This document shows, piece after piece, positions 53,863 through 62,962 of a DNA stretch of 64,000 bases (positions are counted from its first letter, which is position 1; the number at the start of each line of letters is the position of its first letter). A model generated the notes under the pieces. The model was not told the DNA's origin, ran no database searches, and saw only the letters and a list, made by a program, of their open reading frames with translations. Position numbers and translations under genes: made by a program. Source of the DNA: Pseudomonas fluorescens NCIMB 11764. Its GTDB lineage: Bacteria; Pseudomonadota; Gammaproteobacteria; Pseudomonadales; Pseudomonadaceae. The stretch lies in NCBI RefSeq assembly GCF_000293885.2, contig NZ_CP010945.1, positions 2,252,001 through 2,316,000 on the forward strand, written 5' to 3'.

Positions 53863-55785
53863 TCAATCCTCAACCTCAGGCGCCACCATCCGCGTCTTCG
53901 GCGACCCATCCGAGTTGTGCTGGAAAATCTCCTGTGGCTGTCCTTTTTCATTAAAGAACACCTGCCCGATCCCCGCCGAATTCCACAACCGTTCACCCGC
54001 CTCGGCGTGCTCCGGAACGTGCGGCACGATGCGCATCCGCCGGCGCTTGGTCAGCCAGTTCAGCGGCGAGCGCGGCGAATACAGCCAGCGATTGAGCCGA
54101 TCGAACCATTCAAGCAGCGCCGGTGGGAATTCGTTCTTGATGCCGCTGCTGGTGATCTGCCAGATCCTCGGCCCAGCCTTGCGGTGTCGGATCAGTACTT
54201 CATAGACGAAGGAATAATGCACATCACCCGACAGCACCACATAGTTACCCGGTGTGCGCGAGTGTCGGAAAATGTTCAGGATCACCTGCGCCGCGCCGCG
54301 ATGGGCCATCCAGTTTTCGGCGTCCACCAGCAACGGATAACCGAACCAGCTGAACACCCGTTGCACGGTTTCGATCAGCTTCACGCCGAACACCGGTGCG
54401 GGTGAAACGATGATCGCCGAAGGGTGATCGAGCAATTCCTGTTGCAGCTCGCTAAGGGCTTCCCAGTCCAGCAGGCCCGAGGGCTGCTTGAGCGTCATCT
54501 CACTGCGCCAGCGTCGGGTGCGGGTGTCGAGCACCACCATCGCAGGCGTGGTCGGCAACACGTAGTGCCAGTGCTGAAACTTCAGCAACTCATCGATCAA
54601 GGCGTCCTGCACGGGACTGTCGAGATAGCCATCCTCCCCGGTCGCGCTGAAACCGTCCGTCTTCTCCAGCAATGCACCGAACGCATCCGGATTGTTGCCC
54701 CAGCCCTGGCACAACATGTAAGCGATCAGCGCGTTGCCGATGATGCGCTTGGAGAACGGATGGCCGTAGGCCGTTTCTTCCCACTGCGCGGAAAGGTTCC
54801 AGTCATCGGTAATATCGTGGTCATCGAAAATCATCAGGCACGGCAGATGCGCGAAGGCCCGTGCAACACCGCCCAGGCCAGCCTTGAAACCATCGATGCG
54901 CGTCTGCTCCAGCGCATAACGCTCGCGTCGTTCGGGAATCAGTTTCGGCGGTTTCGGTGCGATCAGCGTCCAGGGTGTCGGCGACCACACCAGCAGGTAC
55001 ATCGCCATGACTTCAGCGAACGTCACCAGATGATTGTCGGCACTGCTGCTGGTGAAAATCGGCTTGCGCGCACCGCCGAAAAATCGCTCACGCAGGGTTT
55101 CGTTGCTCTGCAGCGCCGGTAACAAATCCGCACGGTGGTAATAACTGGCCGCATGCTCATAGAGCCTGGCGCTGTCGCTGACCACCGCGCCTTCCAGGTA
55201 TTCGCCGAACAGTCCCAAGCGCGCGATCAAGGCATGAATGGCCCGCAACATCGGCCCCGCGACATCGTCGGCGTATACCTGATCGCCGCTCATCATCAGC
55301 AGTGCCGGGCGTTCTGTGGCTTCGTGCTCCGACTCCAGCAAGCGATCAACGCAAAGCAAACCGTCGGCGGCGGGATGGTGAGGTTTGCGACAGGAGCCAT
55401 GCAGCAACTGATCGATCCGGGAACGCAAAACAAAATTCGGGCAACGTGCTTCGCCATACAACAGATGCGGCGCCCACTCGGCGATGCCCGTTGCAGCGTC
55501 ATCTATCAGCAGGTCGTACTCGATCAGCGTGTCGCAGGGCAGGGGGGCGTCCAGTGGCACATCGATCAAATGAATGAAGGCGCGAGTACCGACCGGGATG
55601 ATCGTGCATTGCCCGGCGTCGAGGCGAATGTCGCCCACACCTTGCAGACGTAACGTCAGCGACAGCGCTCGGGTTCCTACCAGCCAAAGCACCAGGCGCG
55701 ACGGCTCCAGGCGCCGCAGCATTGGGCCGACGAGGACGGGTGGCAATGGGGTTTGATGGTCAGGCAATGGCTGCGGTTCGGACAT
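53863..55785 (-). CDS. PhoD-like metallophosphatase
   Basis: 640 residues. Metal motifs of the PhoD/calcineurin-like superfamily: LLMMSGDQVYADDV, LMIFDDHDITDDWN, VVLSGDVHYSFVY. There is no signal peptide, so it may be cytosolic or use another route. Conserved PIFTSSSADNHLVTFAEVMA and ENWMAHRGAAQVIL stretches match long PhoD-like proteins of Pseudomonas. Phosphodiester or alkaline phosphatase activity is expected but not certain. Upstream 55786-56031 is AT-rich and leads to the orphan gene. Confidence 0.88.
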   Translation of the reverse strand: MSEPQPLPDHQTPLPPVLVGPMLRRLEPSRLVLWLVGTRALSLTLRLQGVGDIRLDAGQCTIIPVGTRAFIHLIDVPLDAPLPCDTLIEYDLLIDDAATGIAEWAPHLLYGEARCPNFVLRSRIDQLLHGSCRKPHHPAADGLLCVDRLLESEHEATERPALLMMSGDQVYADDVAGPMLRAIHALIARLGLFGEYLEGAVVSDSARLYEHAASYYHRADLLPALQSNETLRERFFGGARKPIFTSSSADNHLVTFAEVMAMYLLVWSPTPWTLIAPKPPKLIPERRERYALEQTRIDGFKAGLGGVARAFAHLPCLMIFDDHDITDDWNLSAQWEETAYGHPFSKRIIGNALIAYMLCQGWGNNPDAFGALLEKTDGFSATGEDGYLDSPVQDALIDELLKFQHWHYVLPTTPAMVVLDTRTRRWRSEMTLKQPSGLLDWEALSELQQELLDHPSAIIVSPAPVFGVKLIETVQRVFSWFGYPLLVDAENWMAHRGAAQVILNIFRHSRTPGNYVVLSGDVHYSFVYEVLIRHRKAGPRIWQITSSGIKNEFPPALLEWFDRLNRWLYSPRSPLNWLTKRRRMRIVPHVPEHAEAGERLWNSAGIGQVFFNEKGQPQEIFQHNSDGSPKTRMVAPEVED

Positions 55786-56031
55786 CCGGGGTCAAGGCTC
55801 TTGGCGCGTAGGGGGGTGATGATAACGCTATACATCTTTGTTTGTGGGGGGCAGGGTCTGATCCCGACAGAATTGCAGGGTGAAGCAATATTTTAAAAAA
55901 GAGCGAAAACTGACAGATAACTGCTATCTGGCGTTATAGGGTTTAAGTTAGTCACTTGTTTGGTGATGGTTTGTCTTTCTCGGTTGGTGAGTAAGGCTTT
56001 GTGCATTCAGTTGTTTTCAGGAAGGCTGGTA

Positions 56032-56478
56032 GTGAAGGTTTCGAATAATGCGGCTTCTTCATGTTCAATAAGCACCGATCGCAAAGATGCTCGCGCGGGC
56101 GATATAAACAAGTTGGCTGATAGGCTGATTGAGGTAAGTCAAGGCGTTTCAAAAATGGTCGTGAGTTTTAACGATCCGAGACTGTCAAATATGCAGAAAA
56201 CCATGCTCGCTGAGCAGTCAAAGCCGTTGCTTACTAAGATGGCAGATGAATTGACAGTGATTGATCGTCATAAAGCTGAATCACCCAATGGGTCTAATCT
56301 CTACAACGACTTTAAGGAGCGGCAATTGGACTCATACGCGAAGAAGGTGCAGGCGGATTTTTGTGAACTAAAAAATCTAAGTAATAATTATGAAAAAAAT
56401 GGTGTGCAATTTACTCCTGATACCAAAGGCGAAGACGGAGGACGGGCGTGGAATGATAAAGCTAGAGAATGGGAATAG
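56032..56478 (+). CDS. AT-rich orphan gene, 149 residues
   Basis: A GTG at 56032 with AGGAAGG about six bases upstream opens 149 codons. The N-terminus is rich in Ser, Asn and Thr (KVSNNAASSCSISTDRKDA), and the middle is helical (INKLADRLIEVSQGVSKMVV; QKTMLAEQSKPLLTKMADEL), with no membrane segment. I do not recognise it. Base composition is lower in GC than its neighbours, which suggests recent transfer. The N-terminal composition is compatible with a secreted effector, but nothing proves this. Confidence 0.6.
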   Translation: MKVSNNAASSCSISTDRKDARAGDINKLADRLIEVSQGVSKMVVSFNDPRLSNMQKTMLAEQSKPLLTKMADELTVIDRHKAESPNGSNLYNDFKERQLDSYAKKVQADFCELKNLSNNYEKNGVQFTPDTKGEDGGRAWNDKAREWE

Positions 56479-56638
56479 TTGAATTAGCCACTTGGTTATT
56501 GCCTTTGCGGTGACCCGGCTTTAGTCAGTGATAGAGCGGCAAGATGAATGTCTTGCCGTACTTGAAATTCGATAAGCATCTGCTGCATGGCCAGGAAACC
56601 ATCCTGTCGAGTAACATCCTCGGATGAACGTCAGTGTT

Positions 56639-57190
56639 TTACGAAACATCAACACACTGAAATCGCTCAATCCACCGACGATACTGACTGGCGATCACAT
56701 CCAGCTCCGGCCCTGACAATTTATTCGCCCGATAAACCAGAAACGGTTCGCTCCAGGCCCACTGGCAGCGGTGCGCCGTCGCGCGCAAAGGCTGCAACAA
56801 CTGCTCAAGGGCAAAGCCATTCGCCCCATTTTCGCTGTAAGCCTCAGGCGTATTACCAGCAGTGGCCGCGATCATGATCGGCATCCCCTCCAGCCGGCGA
56901 CCCTCGGTTTCATAAGCGATGTAATACATCCGCGTCAGCACACTGTCCTGCCAGGTTTTAAGCAGCGCCGGTGTCGAGTACCACTGCACGGGAAATTGCA
57001 GTACCAGCCGTTTCGCCGATAGCAAACGTTGCGTTTCCAGCGTCGTATCCACTTGGTCGCTGGGGTAGACCCCATACAGATCGACGACGCTGATCCCCGG
57101 CAGATCCTTCACCGCCTCCAGCATCGAGCGGTTGGCTCGGGATTCGCTCAAGTCAGGGTGAAAACTCAAAATCAAAGTGGTGTCGTTCAT
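56639..57190 (-). CDS. NAD(P)H:quinone oxidoreductase, flavodoxin-like
   Basis: 183 residues with the Flavodoxin_2 pattern: TLILSFHPDLSESRANRSML, VVDLYGVYP, LVLQFPVQWYSTPALLKTWQDSVLT, and GNTPEAYSENG near the isoalloxazine site. Similar to KefF/MdaB/YwrO-type FMN proteins. Divergent from the LysR gene at 57282 with about 90 bp between, a common regulator-target pair. Expected to reduce quinones or electrophiles. Confidence 0.9.
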   Translation of the reverse strand: MNDTTLILSFHPDLSESRANRSMLEAVKDLPGISVVDLYGVYPSDQVDTTLETQRLLSAKRLVLQFPVQWYSTPALLKTWQDSVLTRMYYIAYETEGRRLEGMPIMIAATAGNTPEAYSENGANGFALEQLLQPLRATAHRCQWAWSEPFLVYRANKLSGPELDVIASQYRRWIERFQCVDVS

Positions 57191-57281
57191 GGCTTCTCCG
57201 ATTCAAGTGAAGGGAGCCACAGCGTGCCAGCCTGCTGTACATTGCTCCAATGGATGGTTTGTCTAATTAGGTATTGATTCA

Positions 57282-58181
57282 ATGAATCTACGTTCAGTGG
57301 ACCTCAACCTGTTGACCGTGCTCGATGCGTTGCTCGACGAAGCGCACGTCTCCCGCGCCGCCGAGCGTGTGGGCTTGTCGCAACCGGCGGCGTCCAATGC
57401 ATTGGAGCGTTGCCGGCACCTGTTCCAGGATCGCTTGCTTGAGCGCGTACCGGGCGGCATGCAACTGACGCCAAAAGCGCAGGCCTTGCGCGGCCCGTTG
57501 AAACAGATCCTGGGCTCGGTCAGCACCTTGGTCGGCGCCGCCAGTGCCGACCTGAGCACCCTGCGCCAGACCGTGCGCATCGTCATGGCCGACTTCCCGG
57601 CGATCGTCATCGCCCAGCGATTGCACCAACGACTGGCGGAACTGGCACCGGGCATCGACCTGGTAATCCAGCCCTGGCAGGGCGGTGAGGCGGCTCAGGA
57701 AAGTTTGAGTCGCGGCCAAAGCGATCTGGCCATGTCGGTGTTCCCGCCCCTCGGGCCGGACTTCACCCGACGCTTGCTGTTGCACGAACATTTCGTGGTG
57801 GCGATGCGCACCGGGCATCCGGCAATCGCGGACTTCGATCTTGACCGCTGGCTGAGTTATCCACACGTGCTGGTGTCCGGGCGGGGCGCCACTTGGGGCC
57901 CGCTCGATGAACAGTTGAAGGGCCGAGGACGGTCGCGGCGAATCGGTATTGTCGTGCCGAGCTTTGTCATGGTTCCGGATCTGCTGCTGGGCTCGGACCT
58001 GATTGCGATGCTGCCCAGTCAGTGCCTGTCGATGCCGATGGCCAAGGCGCTGCACACCGCGGAGCCGCCGATTGAGGTGGAGGGGTTTGCGTTGCATCTG
58101 GCCTGGCATAAACGACGCGATGAAGACGCGGCGGTGCAGTGTGTGGCGCGGGTGCTGGAGGCAGTGATAGCTGCTGACTGA
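57282..58181 (+). CDS. LysR-family transcriptional regulator
   Basis: 299 residues. HTH at about 15-50: LLTVLDALLDEAHVSRAAER, VGLSQPAASNALERCRHLF. The effector domain follows from about 90 (VRIVMADFPAIVIAQRLHQR). The NodD/LinR-like start MNLRSVDLNLLTVLDAL is typical. Divergent from the quinone oxidoreductase gene, which it probably regulates. The stop is followed directly by decayed gene remnants. Confidence 0.92.
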   Translation: MNLRSVDLNLLTVLDALLDEAHVSRAAERVGLSQPAASNALERCRHLFQDRLLERVPGGMQLTPKAQALRGPLKQILGSVSTLVGAASADLSTLRQTVRIVMADFPAIVIAQRLHQRLAELAPGIDLVIQPWQGGEAAQESLSRGQSDLAMSVFPPLGPDFTRRLLLHEHFVVAMRTGHPAIADFDLDRWLSYPHVLVSGRGATWGPLDEQLKGRGRSRRIGIVVPSFVMVPDLLLGSDLIAMLPSQCLSMPMAKALHTAEPPIEVEGFALHLAWHKRRDEDAAVQCVARVLEAVIAAD

Positions 58182-58184
58182 CAT

Positions 58185-58376
58185 CCGCCTCGCCGTTGGC
58201 GACCAACCAGCGAAACACCTCGCTCACGGACACCGTATGGCTACGCTCGATCCAGCGCACCACGGCCGGGCCGTAGTGTTCGGTGTAACGAGTGAGCACC
58301 AGTTGGCGGCAATCTGCCGACAGGCGCAGGGGGATCTCCCGACAGCGCAGATTCGCCTCGGCGTCACAGTTGACCG
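58185..58376 (-). pseudogene. Truncated gene remnant, minus strand
   Basis: In one minus-strand frame reads protein-like text such as LRLSADCRQLVLTRYTEHYG and VVRWIERSHTVSVSEVFRWL, with GC-rich Pseudomonas-like codons. It has no start codon with ribosome binding site and merges at its 5' side with the kinase remnant. Family not recognised. Interpreted as a fragment left by deletion. Confidence 0.4.
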
Positions 58377-58598
58377 GTGTTGAAGAGTCTGGATCGTGGG
58401 CCGGGCATTCCGGAGGCCAGCCTTGAGCAAGTATTTGCGCCGTTCTTCCGCATGGAAGGCTCGCGCAACAAAAGCACCGGCGGCGTGGGATTGGGATTAT
58501 CGGCGTCGCGGGCGATTGTGTTGGAGCATGGCGGAGAATTGAAACTGCGCAATCGGTCAAAGGGCGGGCTGGAAGTACGGGGGATTTTGCCGGTATAA
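58377..58598 (+). pseudogene. Histidine kinase C-terminal remnant
   Basis: About 70 residues of a HATPase domain: LDRGPGIPEASLEQVFAPFF (G1 box and F box), TGGVGLGLSASRAIVLEHGG (G2 box), and GGLEVRGILPV before the stop. The dimerisation and sensor parts are missing and there is no proper start, so the kinase is a 3' fragment joined to a foreign fragment at about 58376-58384. Confidence 0.82.
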
Positions 58599-58669
58599 CC
58601 GAGTACCGGGTTCGGACTACAGTGAATTATCCAGGGGCGCGCAAAGGCGCTGATCGAAGGAGAGAACTG

Positions 58670-59122
58670 ATGAACAAAATCACCCTGCCAACACTGGCCC
58701 TGTTGATGCTGGTGCAATTCCCCGCCCACGCGATCAATGACAAATACCGCAAACAACTCGAGCAATCCGGTTGCACCCAAGTGAGCGAACTTCAGGGCTG
58801 CGATATCCACAAGAGCAAAGCGGAAAATGCCAAGGCCGGGTTCACCAACCCCGCGACGGACAGCGCCAATACACAAACGCCTTACGCCGGGCAATGGGTC
58901 GCGAAGAGCGATGCCGGCGCGACCGTTGCCACGATTCGCATCGATGCCACGGAGCAAGTCTGGGTTAATGGCAAACGGGTAAATGCCCAGCGCACCGATG
59001 GCACGCTGCAGTTTCGCCAGGGCAAAGTCACCTTCACGATTCAGGGTGATCGGCGGTTGCAGAATGAAGACTATTGGACCGACAGCGATGCCGGGACCAA
59101 AGGGCCGATTCAGATCGAGTAA
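58670..59122 (+). CDS. Exported protein of unknown function
   Basis: 150 residues from the ATG at 58670 (GAAGGAGAGAACTG upstream). A signal peptide (MNKITLPTLALLMLVQFPAHA) precedes a short linker with two Cys (SGCTQVSELQGCDIHKSK) and a C-terminal beta-rich domain (TVATIRIDATEQVWVNGKRV, GTLQFRQGKVTFTIQGDRR). Likely periplasmic. Family not recognised. A standalone gene following the kinase remnant. Confidence 0.8.
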   Translation: MNKITLPTLALLMLVQFPAHAINDKYRKQLEQSGCTQVSELQGCDIHKSKAENAKAGFTNPATDSANTQTPYAGQWVAKSDAGATVATIRIDATEQVWVNGKRVNAQRTDGTLQFRQGKVTFTIQGDRRLQNEDYWTDSDAGTKGPIQIE

Positions 59123-59125
59123 CCA

Positions 59126-59302
59126 TTACATCCTGGGACGCGGCATCGTTGAGGGCATGCGTTGTTGGGAGGGGATAATCCTGCCACTGTCACCGTTGGC
59201 GGGCGGTCTCACCTGGCCGTCCTGGCTCGTGTCATGGCAGGACGATCCGCTGAGGGCCACGAACACGGCGAACAGGAGTGGCAGGATCAGGTGCTTGAGC
59301 AT
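59126..59302 (-). CDS. Small predicted lipoprotein
   Basis: 58 residues, start at 59302 with GGAG seven bases upstream. The N-terminus MLKHLILPLLFAVFVALSGS is followed by SC, a lipobox-like site; the remaining tail is polar and Pro/Ser-rich. Convergent with the gene at 58670, almost touching its stop. Its function is unknown; such small lipoproteins are frequent in Pseudomonas. Confidence 0.6.
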   Translation of the reverse strand: MLKHLILPLLFAVFVALSGSSCHDTSQDGQVRPPANGDSGRIIPSQQRMPSTMPRPRM

Positions 59303-59443
59303 GGATGTTCTCCAGTGCCAGGTCATTCCAGCTTAATCCCTGTTCCGCGCGTGCCACTTTCCGTTGGTCCGACCATCGATTCCCAATACTTGTGCCAAGC
59401 TGAAGAGTGTCAATCCGCCTGCCGCCCTCAGGAAACACACGAC

Positions 59444-59785
59444 ATGAAGCCTGCCAATACGTCGAACATCCGTCGAGAGTTCTACAAAGCTGTCGGCTAC
59501 TACCTTCGAGTTGTCTGGCCCATCCTTTCCACCATGCTGATCGTCATCGTCATGTGCGGCCTGATCATCAGCTATCTGGAAGGTTGGGATCCTTTTGACG
59601 GCATCTATTTCGGCTTCGTGACCGGCTTGACCATCGGCTATGGCGAGCTCGTGCCGAAGTTGCCGCTTTCGCGGATATTGGCAATATTGCTCGGGTTCAA
59701 CGGCGTGCTGCTCACGGCGATCTTTGCGGCGATCAGCGTGCGTTCGATTGAGATCGCGGTGCGGGTGACCGATGGAGATAAATAA
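59444..59785 (+). CDS. Two-helix potassium channel-like protein
   Basis: 113 residues from the ATG at 59444 (CAGGAAACAC upstream). Two membrane helices (VVWPILSTMLIVIVMCGLII; ILAILLGFNGVLLTAIFAAI) flank a pore loop with the selectivity-filter-like TIGYGELVP. This is the Ion_trans_2 pattern, with no cytosolic RCK domain. It probably forms a small tetrameric K+ or cation channel. Single gene. Confidence 0.85.
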   Translation: MKPANTSNIRREFYKAVGYYLRVVWPILSTMLIVIVMCGLIISYLEGWDPFDGIYFGFVTGLTIGYGELVPKLPLSRILAILLGFNGVLLTAIFAAISVRSIEIAVRVTDGDK

Positions 59786-59807
59786 GGCGGAACACTACAC
59801 AATCCCC

Positions 59808-59840
59808 TGTAGGAGCGAGCGGGCTCGCTCCTACAGGTTT
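59808..59840. repeat. REP-like palindrome
   Basis: CTGTAGGAGCGAGCGGGCTC...GAGCCCGCTCGCTCCTACAG-type hairpin between the channel gene and fdsD. It may also act as a terminator for both. Confidence 0.75.
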
Positions 59841-59861
59841 TCAGCCAGCAGATGAAGAAAC

Positions 59862-60083
59862 CTAAGCCTCCCAACCCGCCCCGCTGACCGCCTCTTGCGC
59901 CAACGGATGCAAGTCTGCCCCTTGATGCTCGGTCTGCCAGGCCAGCAACTCCTTGCGCATCCCCGGCGTCCAGTACATCTGCAGATGATTACGCACACCG
60001 AGCACCGCCGCTTTCTGGTCCGGTTCGCTGGCGAAATACTGGGCGATCTGGTTGACCATCTTGATCAGGTTTTCAGTACTCAT
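59862..60083 (-). CDS. fdsD: Formate dehydrogenase delta subunit
   Basis: 73 residues (MSTENLIKMVNQIAQYFASE; HLQMYWTPGMRKELLAW). The FdsD family is needed for the NAD-dependent, molybdenum formate dehydrogenase. The ATG overlaps the fdsA stop by four bases, so it is the last gene of the fds operon on this strand. Length and motif PxMR fit the family. Confidence 0.93.
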   Translation of the reverse strand: MSTENLIKMVNQIAQYFASEPDQKAAVLGVRNHLQMYWTPGMRKELLAWQTEHQGADLHPLAQEAVSGAGWEA

Positions 60084-62962
60084 CGGCGCACCTCCGCTTT
60101 AGCGCCACGGGCCTGACGGCGTTCCCTGAGCAAACGGTCCTGTTCGTCGCTGAAGGCCTGATAGCGTTTTTGCCACTCGGAAGGGTGGTAGACGCGGCTG
60201 ACTTCCACGGCGGTGACCTTGTACTCCGGACAGTTGGTGGCCCAGTCGGAGTTATCGGTGGTGATGACGTTGGCCCCCGATTCAGGGAAGTGGAACGTGG
60301 TATACACCACGCCCGGCGCCACCCGTTCGGTGACCCGCGCACGCAGTACGGTCTGGCCGGCGCGGCTGCCGATGCCGACCCAGTCACCTTCGTTGATGCC
60401 ACGGCTCTCGGCGTCGGTCGGGTGGATTTCCAGACGGTCTTCATCGTGCCAGGCCACGTTTTCGGTACGCCGGGTCTGCGCGCCGACGTTGTACTGGCTG
60501 AGAATGCGGCCGGTGGTCAGCAGCAGCGGATAGCGATTGTTGACCTTCTCCTCGGTCGGCACATAGCCGGTGAGCATGAAGCGCCCCTTGCCGCGCACGA
60601 ACTCATCGATGTGCATGGTCGGCGTGCCGTCCGGTGCCGCGGCGTTGCACGGCCATTGCAGGCTGCCGTGGCGATCCAGTTCGGCGTAGCTGACGTTGGT
60701 GAAAGTCGGCGTCAGGCTGGCGATCTCATCCATGATTTCTGACGGGTGCTTGTAGTTCATCGGGTAGCCCAAGGCGTGGGCCAGCGCGACGGTGCCTTCC
60801 CAGTCGGCCTTGCCGCCCAGCGGTTCCATGACCTTGCGCACCCGGGAGATACGCCGCTCGGCGTTGGTAAACGTGCCGTCTTTTTCCAGGAACGAAGCGC
60901 CCGGCAGGAACACATGGGCGAACCTGGCGGTTTCGTTGAGGAAAATGTCCTGCACCACCACGCACTCCATGGCCGACAGCGCCGCGGTGACGTGCTGGGT
61001 ATTCGGATCGCTCTGGGCGATGTCTTCACCCTGGCAATACAGACCCTTGAAGCTGCCGGCCAGCGCCGACTCGAACATGTTGGGAATGCGCAGGCCCGGA
61101 TCAGGTTGCAGCGTGACGTTCCACGCCTGTTCGAACTGCGCCCGAACCACCTCGTTGGAGATATGCCGGTAACCGGGCAACTCGTGGGGGAACGAGCCCA
61201 TGTCGCAGGAGCCCTGAACGTTGTTCTGCCCCCGCAGCGGGTTCACGCCCACGCCTTCGCGGCCGATGTTGCCGGTGGCCATGGCGAGGTTGGCGATGCC
61301 CATGACCGCGGTGCTGCCCTGACTGTGCTCCGTGACGCCGAGGCCGTAATAGATCGCCGCATTGCCGCCGGTGGCATACAGGCGGGCGGCGGCACGGATG
61401 TCGGCAGGTTCCACGCCGCAGATGGCGCCAAGCACTTCCGGCGAGTTTTCCGGCCGGCTGACCAGCTCGCTCCAGCGGGCGAAATCACTGCCCTCGCAAC
61501 GAGCGTCGATAAAGGCCTGATTGAGCAAACCTTCGGTGACGATCACATGGGCCAGTGCGTTGAGCATGGCAACGTTGGTGCCCGGACGCAGGGCTAGGTG
61601 CAGTTCGGCGCGGGCATGCACCGAGTCCACCAGATCAATGCGGCGTGGGTCGATGACGATCAACCGCGCACCTTCACGCAACCGGCGTTTGAGCTGCGAG
61701 GCGAACACCGGGTGGGCGTCACTCGGGTTGGCGCCCATCACCAGGATCACGTCGGCCTGCATCACCGAGTCGAAACTCTGGGTACCGGCAGACTCGCCCA
61801 AGGTTTGTTTCAAGCCATAACCGGTCGGCGAGTGGCAAACCCGCGCACAGGTATCGACGTTGTTGTTGCCGAACGCGGCGCGCACCAGTTTTTGCACCAG
61901 ATAGGTTTCTTCGTTGGTGCAACGGCTGGAGGTAATACCACCAATGGAATCGCGGCCATATTTTTGCTGCAACCGGCGGAATTCGCTGGCGGCGTAGGTC
62001 ACTGCTTCGTCCCAGCTGACTTCCTGCCACGGGTCGTTGATGTGCTGGCGGATCATCGGTTTGGTGATGCGATCCGGGTGAGTGGCGTAGCCCCAGGCAA
62101 AGCGCCCTTTGACGCACGAGTGGCCATGGTTGGCCTGGCCGTTCTTGTCCGGAACCATGCGCACCAGCTGGTCGCCTTTCATCTCGGCGCGGAACGAGCA
62201 GCCCACGCCGCAATAGGCGCAGGTGGTGATCACACTGCGTTCCGGCTGACCCAGTTCGACCACGCTTTTTTCCATCAGCGTCGCAGTCGGGCAGGCCTGC
62301 ACACAAGCGCCACAGGACACGCATTCCGAGTCGAGGAAGTTGTCACCCCCCGCGGCGGCCACGCGGGACTCAAAGCCGCGCCCGGTAATGGTCAGCGCAA
62401 AGGTGCCCTGGGTTTCTTCGCAGGCACGCACGCAGCGGTTGCAGACGATGCACTTGCTCGGGTCGTAGTCGAAGTAGGGGTTGGACGTGTCTTTCTTGTC
62501 GTCCAGATGATTGTCACCTTCATAGCCGTAACGCACTTCCCGCAGGCCAACCTGGCCGGCCACGGTTTGCAGCTCGCAGTTGCCGTTGGCCGAGCAGGTC
62601 AGGCAATCCAGCGGGTGATCGGAGATGTACAGCTCCATGACGTTGCGCCGCAGGGTCGCGAGCTTCGGCGTCTGCGTGTGCACGGTCATGCCTTCAGTGA
62701 CCGGCGTGGTGCAGGACGCCGGATAGCCGCGCATCCCGTCGATCTCCACCAGGCACATGCGGCAGGAGCCGAAGGCTTCCAGGCTGTCGGTGGCGCACAG
62801 TTTCGGAATGGTGGTGCCCAGCAGCGCCGCGGCGCGCATCACCGAGGTGCCTTCCGGCACGCTGATGCTGCGGCCGTCGATGTTCAGGGTGACCTGCACG
62901 TCGCTTTCGCGGGCCGGGGTGCCCAGATCGATATCGGTTTTCGGGTCGAAGAGAGTAATCAT
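60080..62962 (-). CDS. fdsA: NAD-dependent formate dehydrogenase, catalytic alpha subunit
   Basis: 960 residues from the ATG at 62962 (the longer frame upstream is inside fdsB). N-terminal [2Fe-2S] ferredoxin-like region (AFGSCRMCLVEIDG), NuoG-like His/Cys cluster (HPLDCLTCSANGNCEL), two [4Fe-4S] motifs (CIVCNRCVRAC; CVSCGACVQACP), then the molybdopterin domain with CAYCGVGC and the Mo-ligand Cys in ARVCHSPTGYG (Cys, not selenocysteine). Oxidises formate to CO2. The start overlaps the fdsB stop (ATGA). Confidence 0.96.
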   Translation of the reverse strand: MITLFDPKTDIDLGTPARESDVQVTLNIDGRSISVPEGTSVMRAAALLGTTIPKLCATDSLEAFGSCRMCLVEIDGMRGYPASCTTPVTEGMTVHTQTPKLATLRRNVMELYISDHPLDCLTCSANGNCELQTVAGQVGLREVRYGYEGDNHLDDKKDTSNPYFDYDPSKCIVCNRCVRACEETQGTFALTITGRGFESRVAAAGGDNFLDSECVSCGACVQACPTATLMEKSVVELGQPERSVITTCAYCGVGCSFRAEMKGDQLVRMVPDKNGQANHGHSCVKGRFAWGYATHPDRITKPMIRQHINDPWQEVSWDEAVTYAASEFRRLQQKYGRDSIGGITSSRCTNEETYLVQKLVRAAFGNNNVDTCARVCHSPTGYGLKQTLGESAGTQSFDSVMQADVILVMGANPSDAHPVFASQLKRRLREGARLIVIDPRRIDLVDSVHARAELHLALRPGTNVAMLNALAHVIVTEGLLNQAFIDARCEGSDFARWSELVSRPENSPEVLGAICGVEPADIRAAARLYATGGNAAIYYGLGVTEHSQGSTAVMGIANLAMATGNIGREGVGVNPLRGQNNVQGSCDMGSFPHELPGYRHISNEVVRAQFEQAWNVTLQPDPGLRIPNMFESALAGSFKGLYCQGEDIAQSDPNTQHVTAALSAMECVVVQDIFLNETARFAHVFLPGASFLEKDGTFTNAERRISRVRKVMEPLGGKADWEGTVALAHALGYPMNYKHPSEIMDEIASLTPTFTNVSYAELDRHGSLQWPCNAAAPDGTPTMHIDEFVRGKGRFMLTGYVPTEEKVNNRYPLLLTTGRILSQYNVGAQTRRTENVAWHDEDRLEIHPTDAESRGINEGDWVGIGSRAGQTVLRARVTERVAPGVVYTTFHFPESGANVITTDNSDWATNCPEYKVTAVEVSRVYHPSEWQKRYQAFSDEQDRLLRERRQARGAKAEVRR

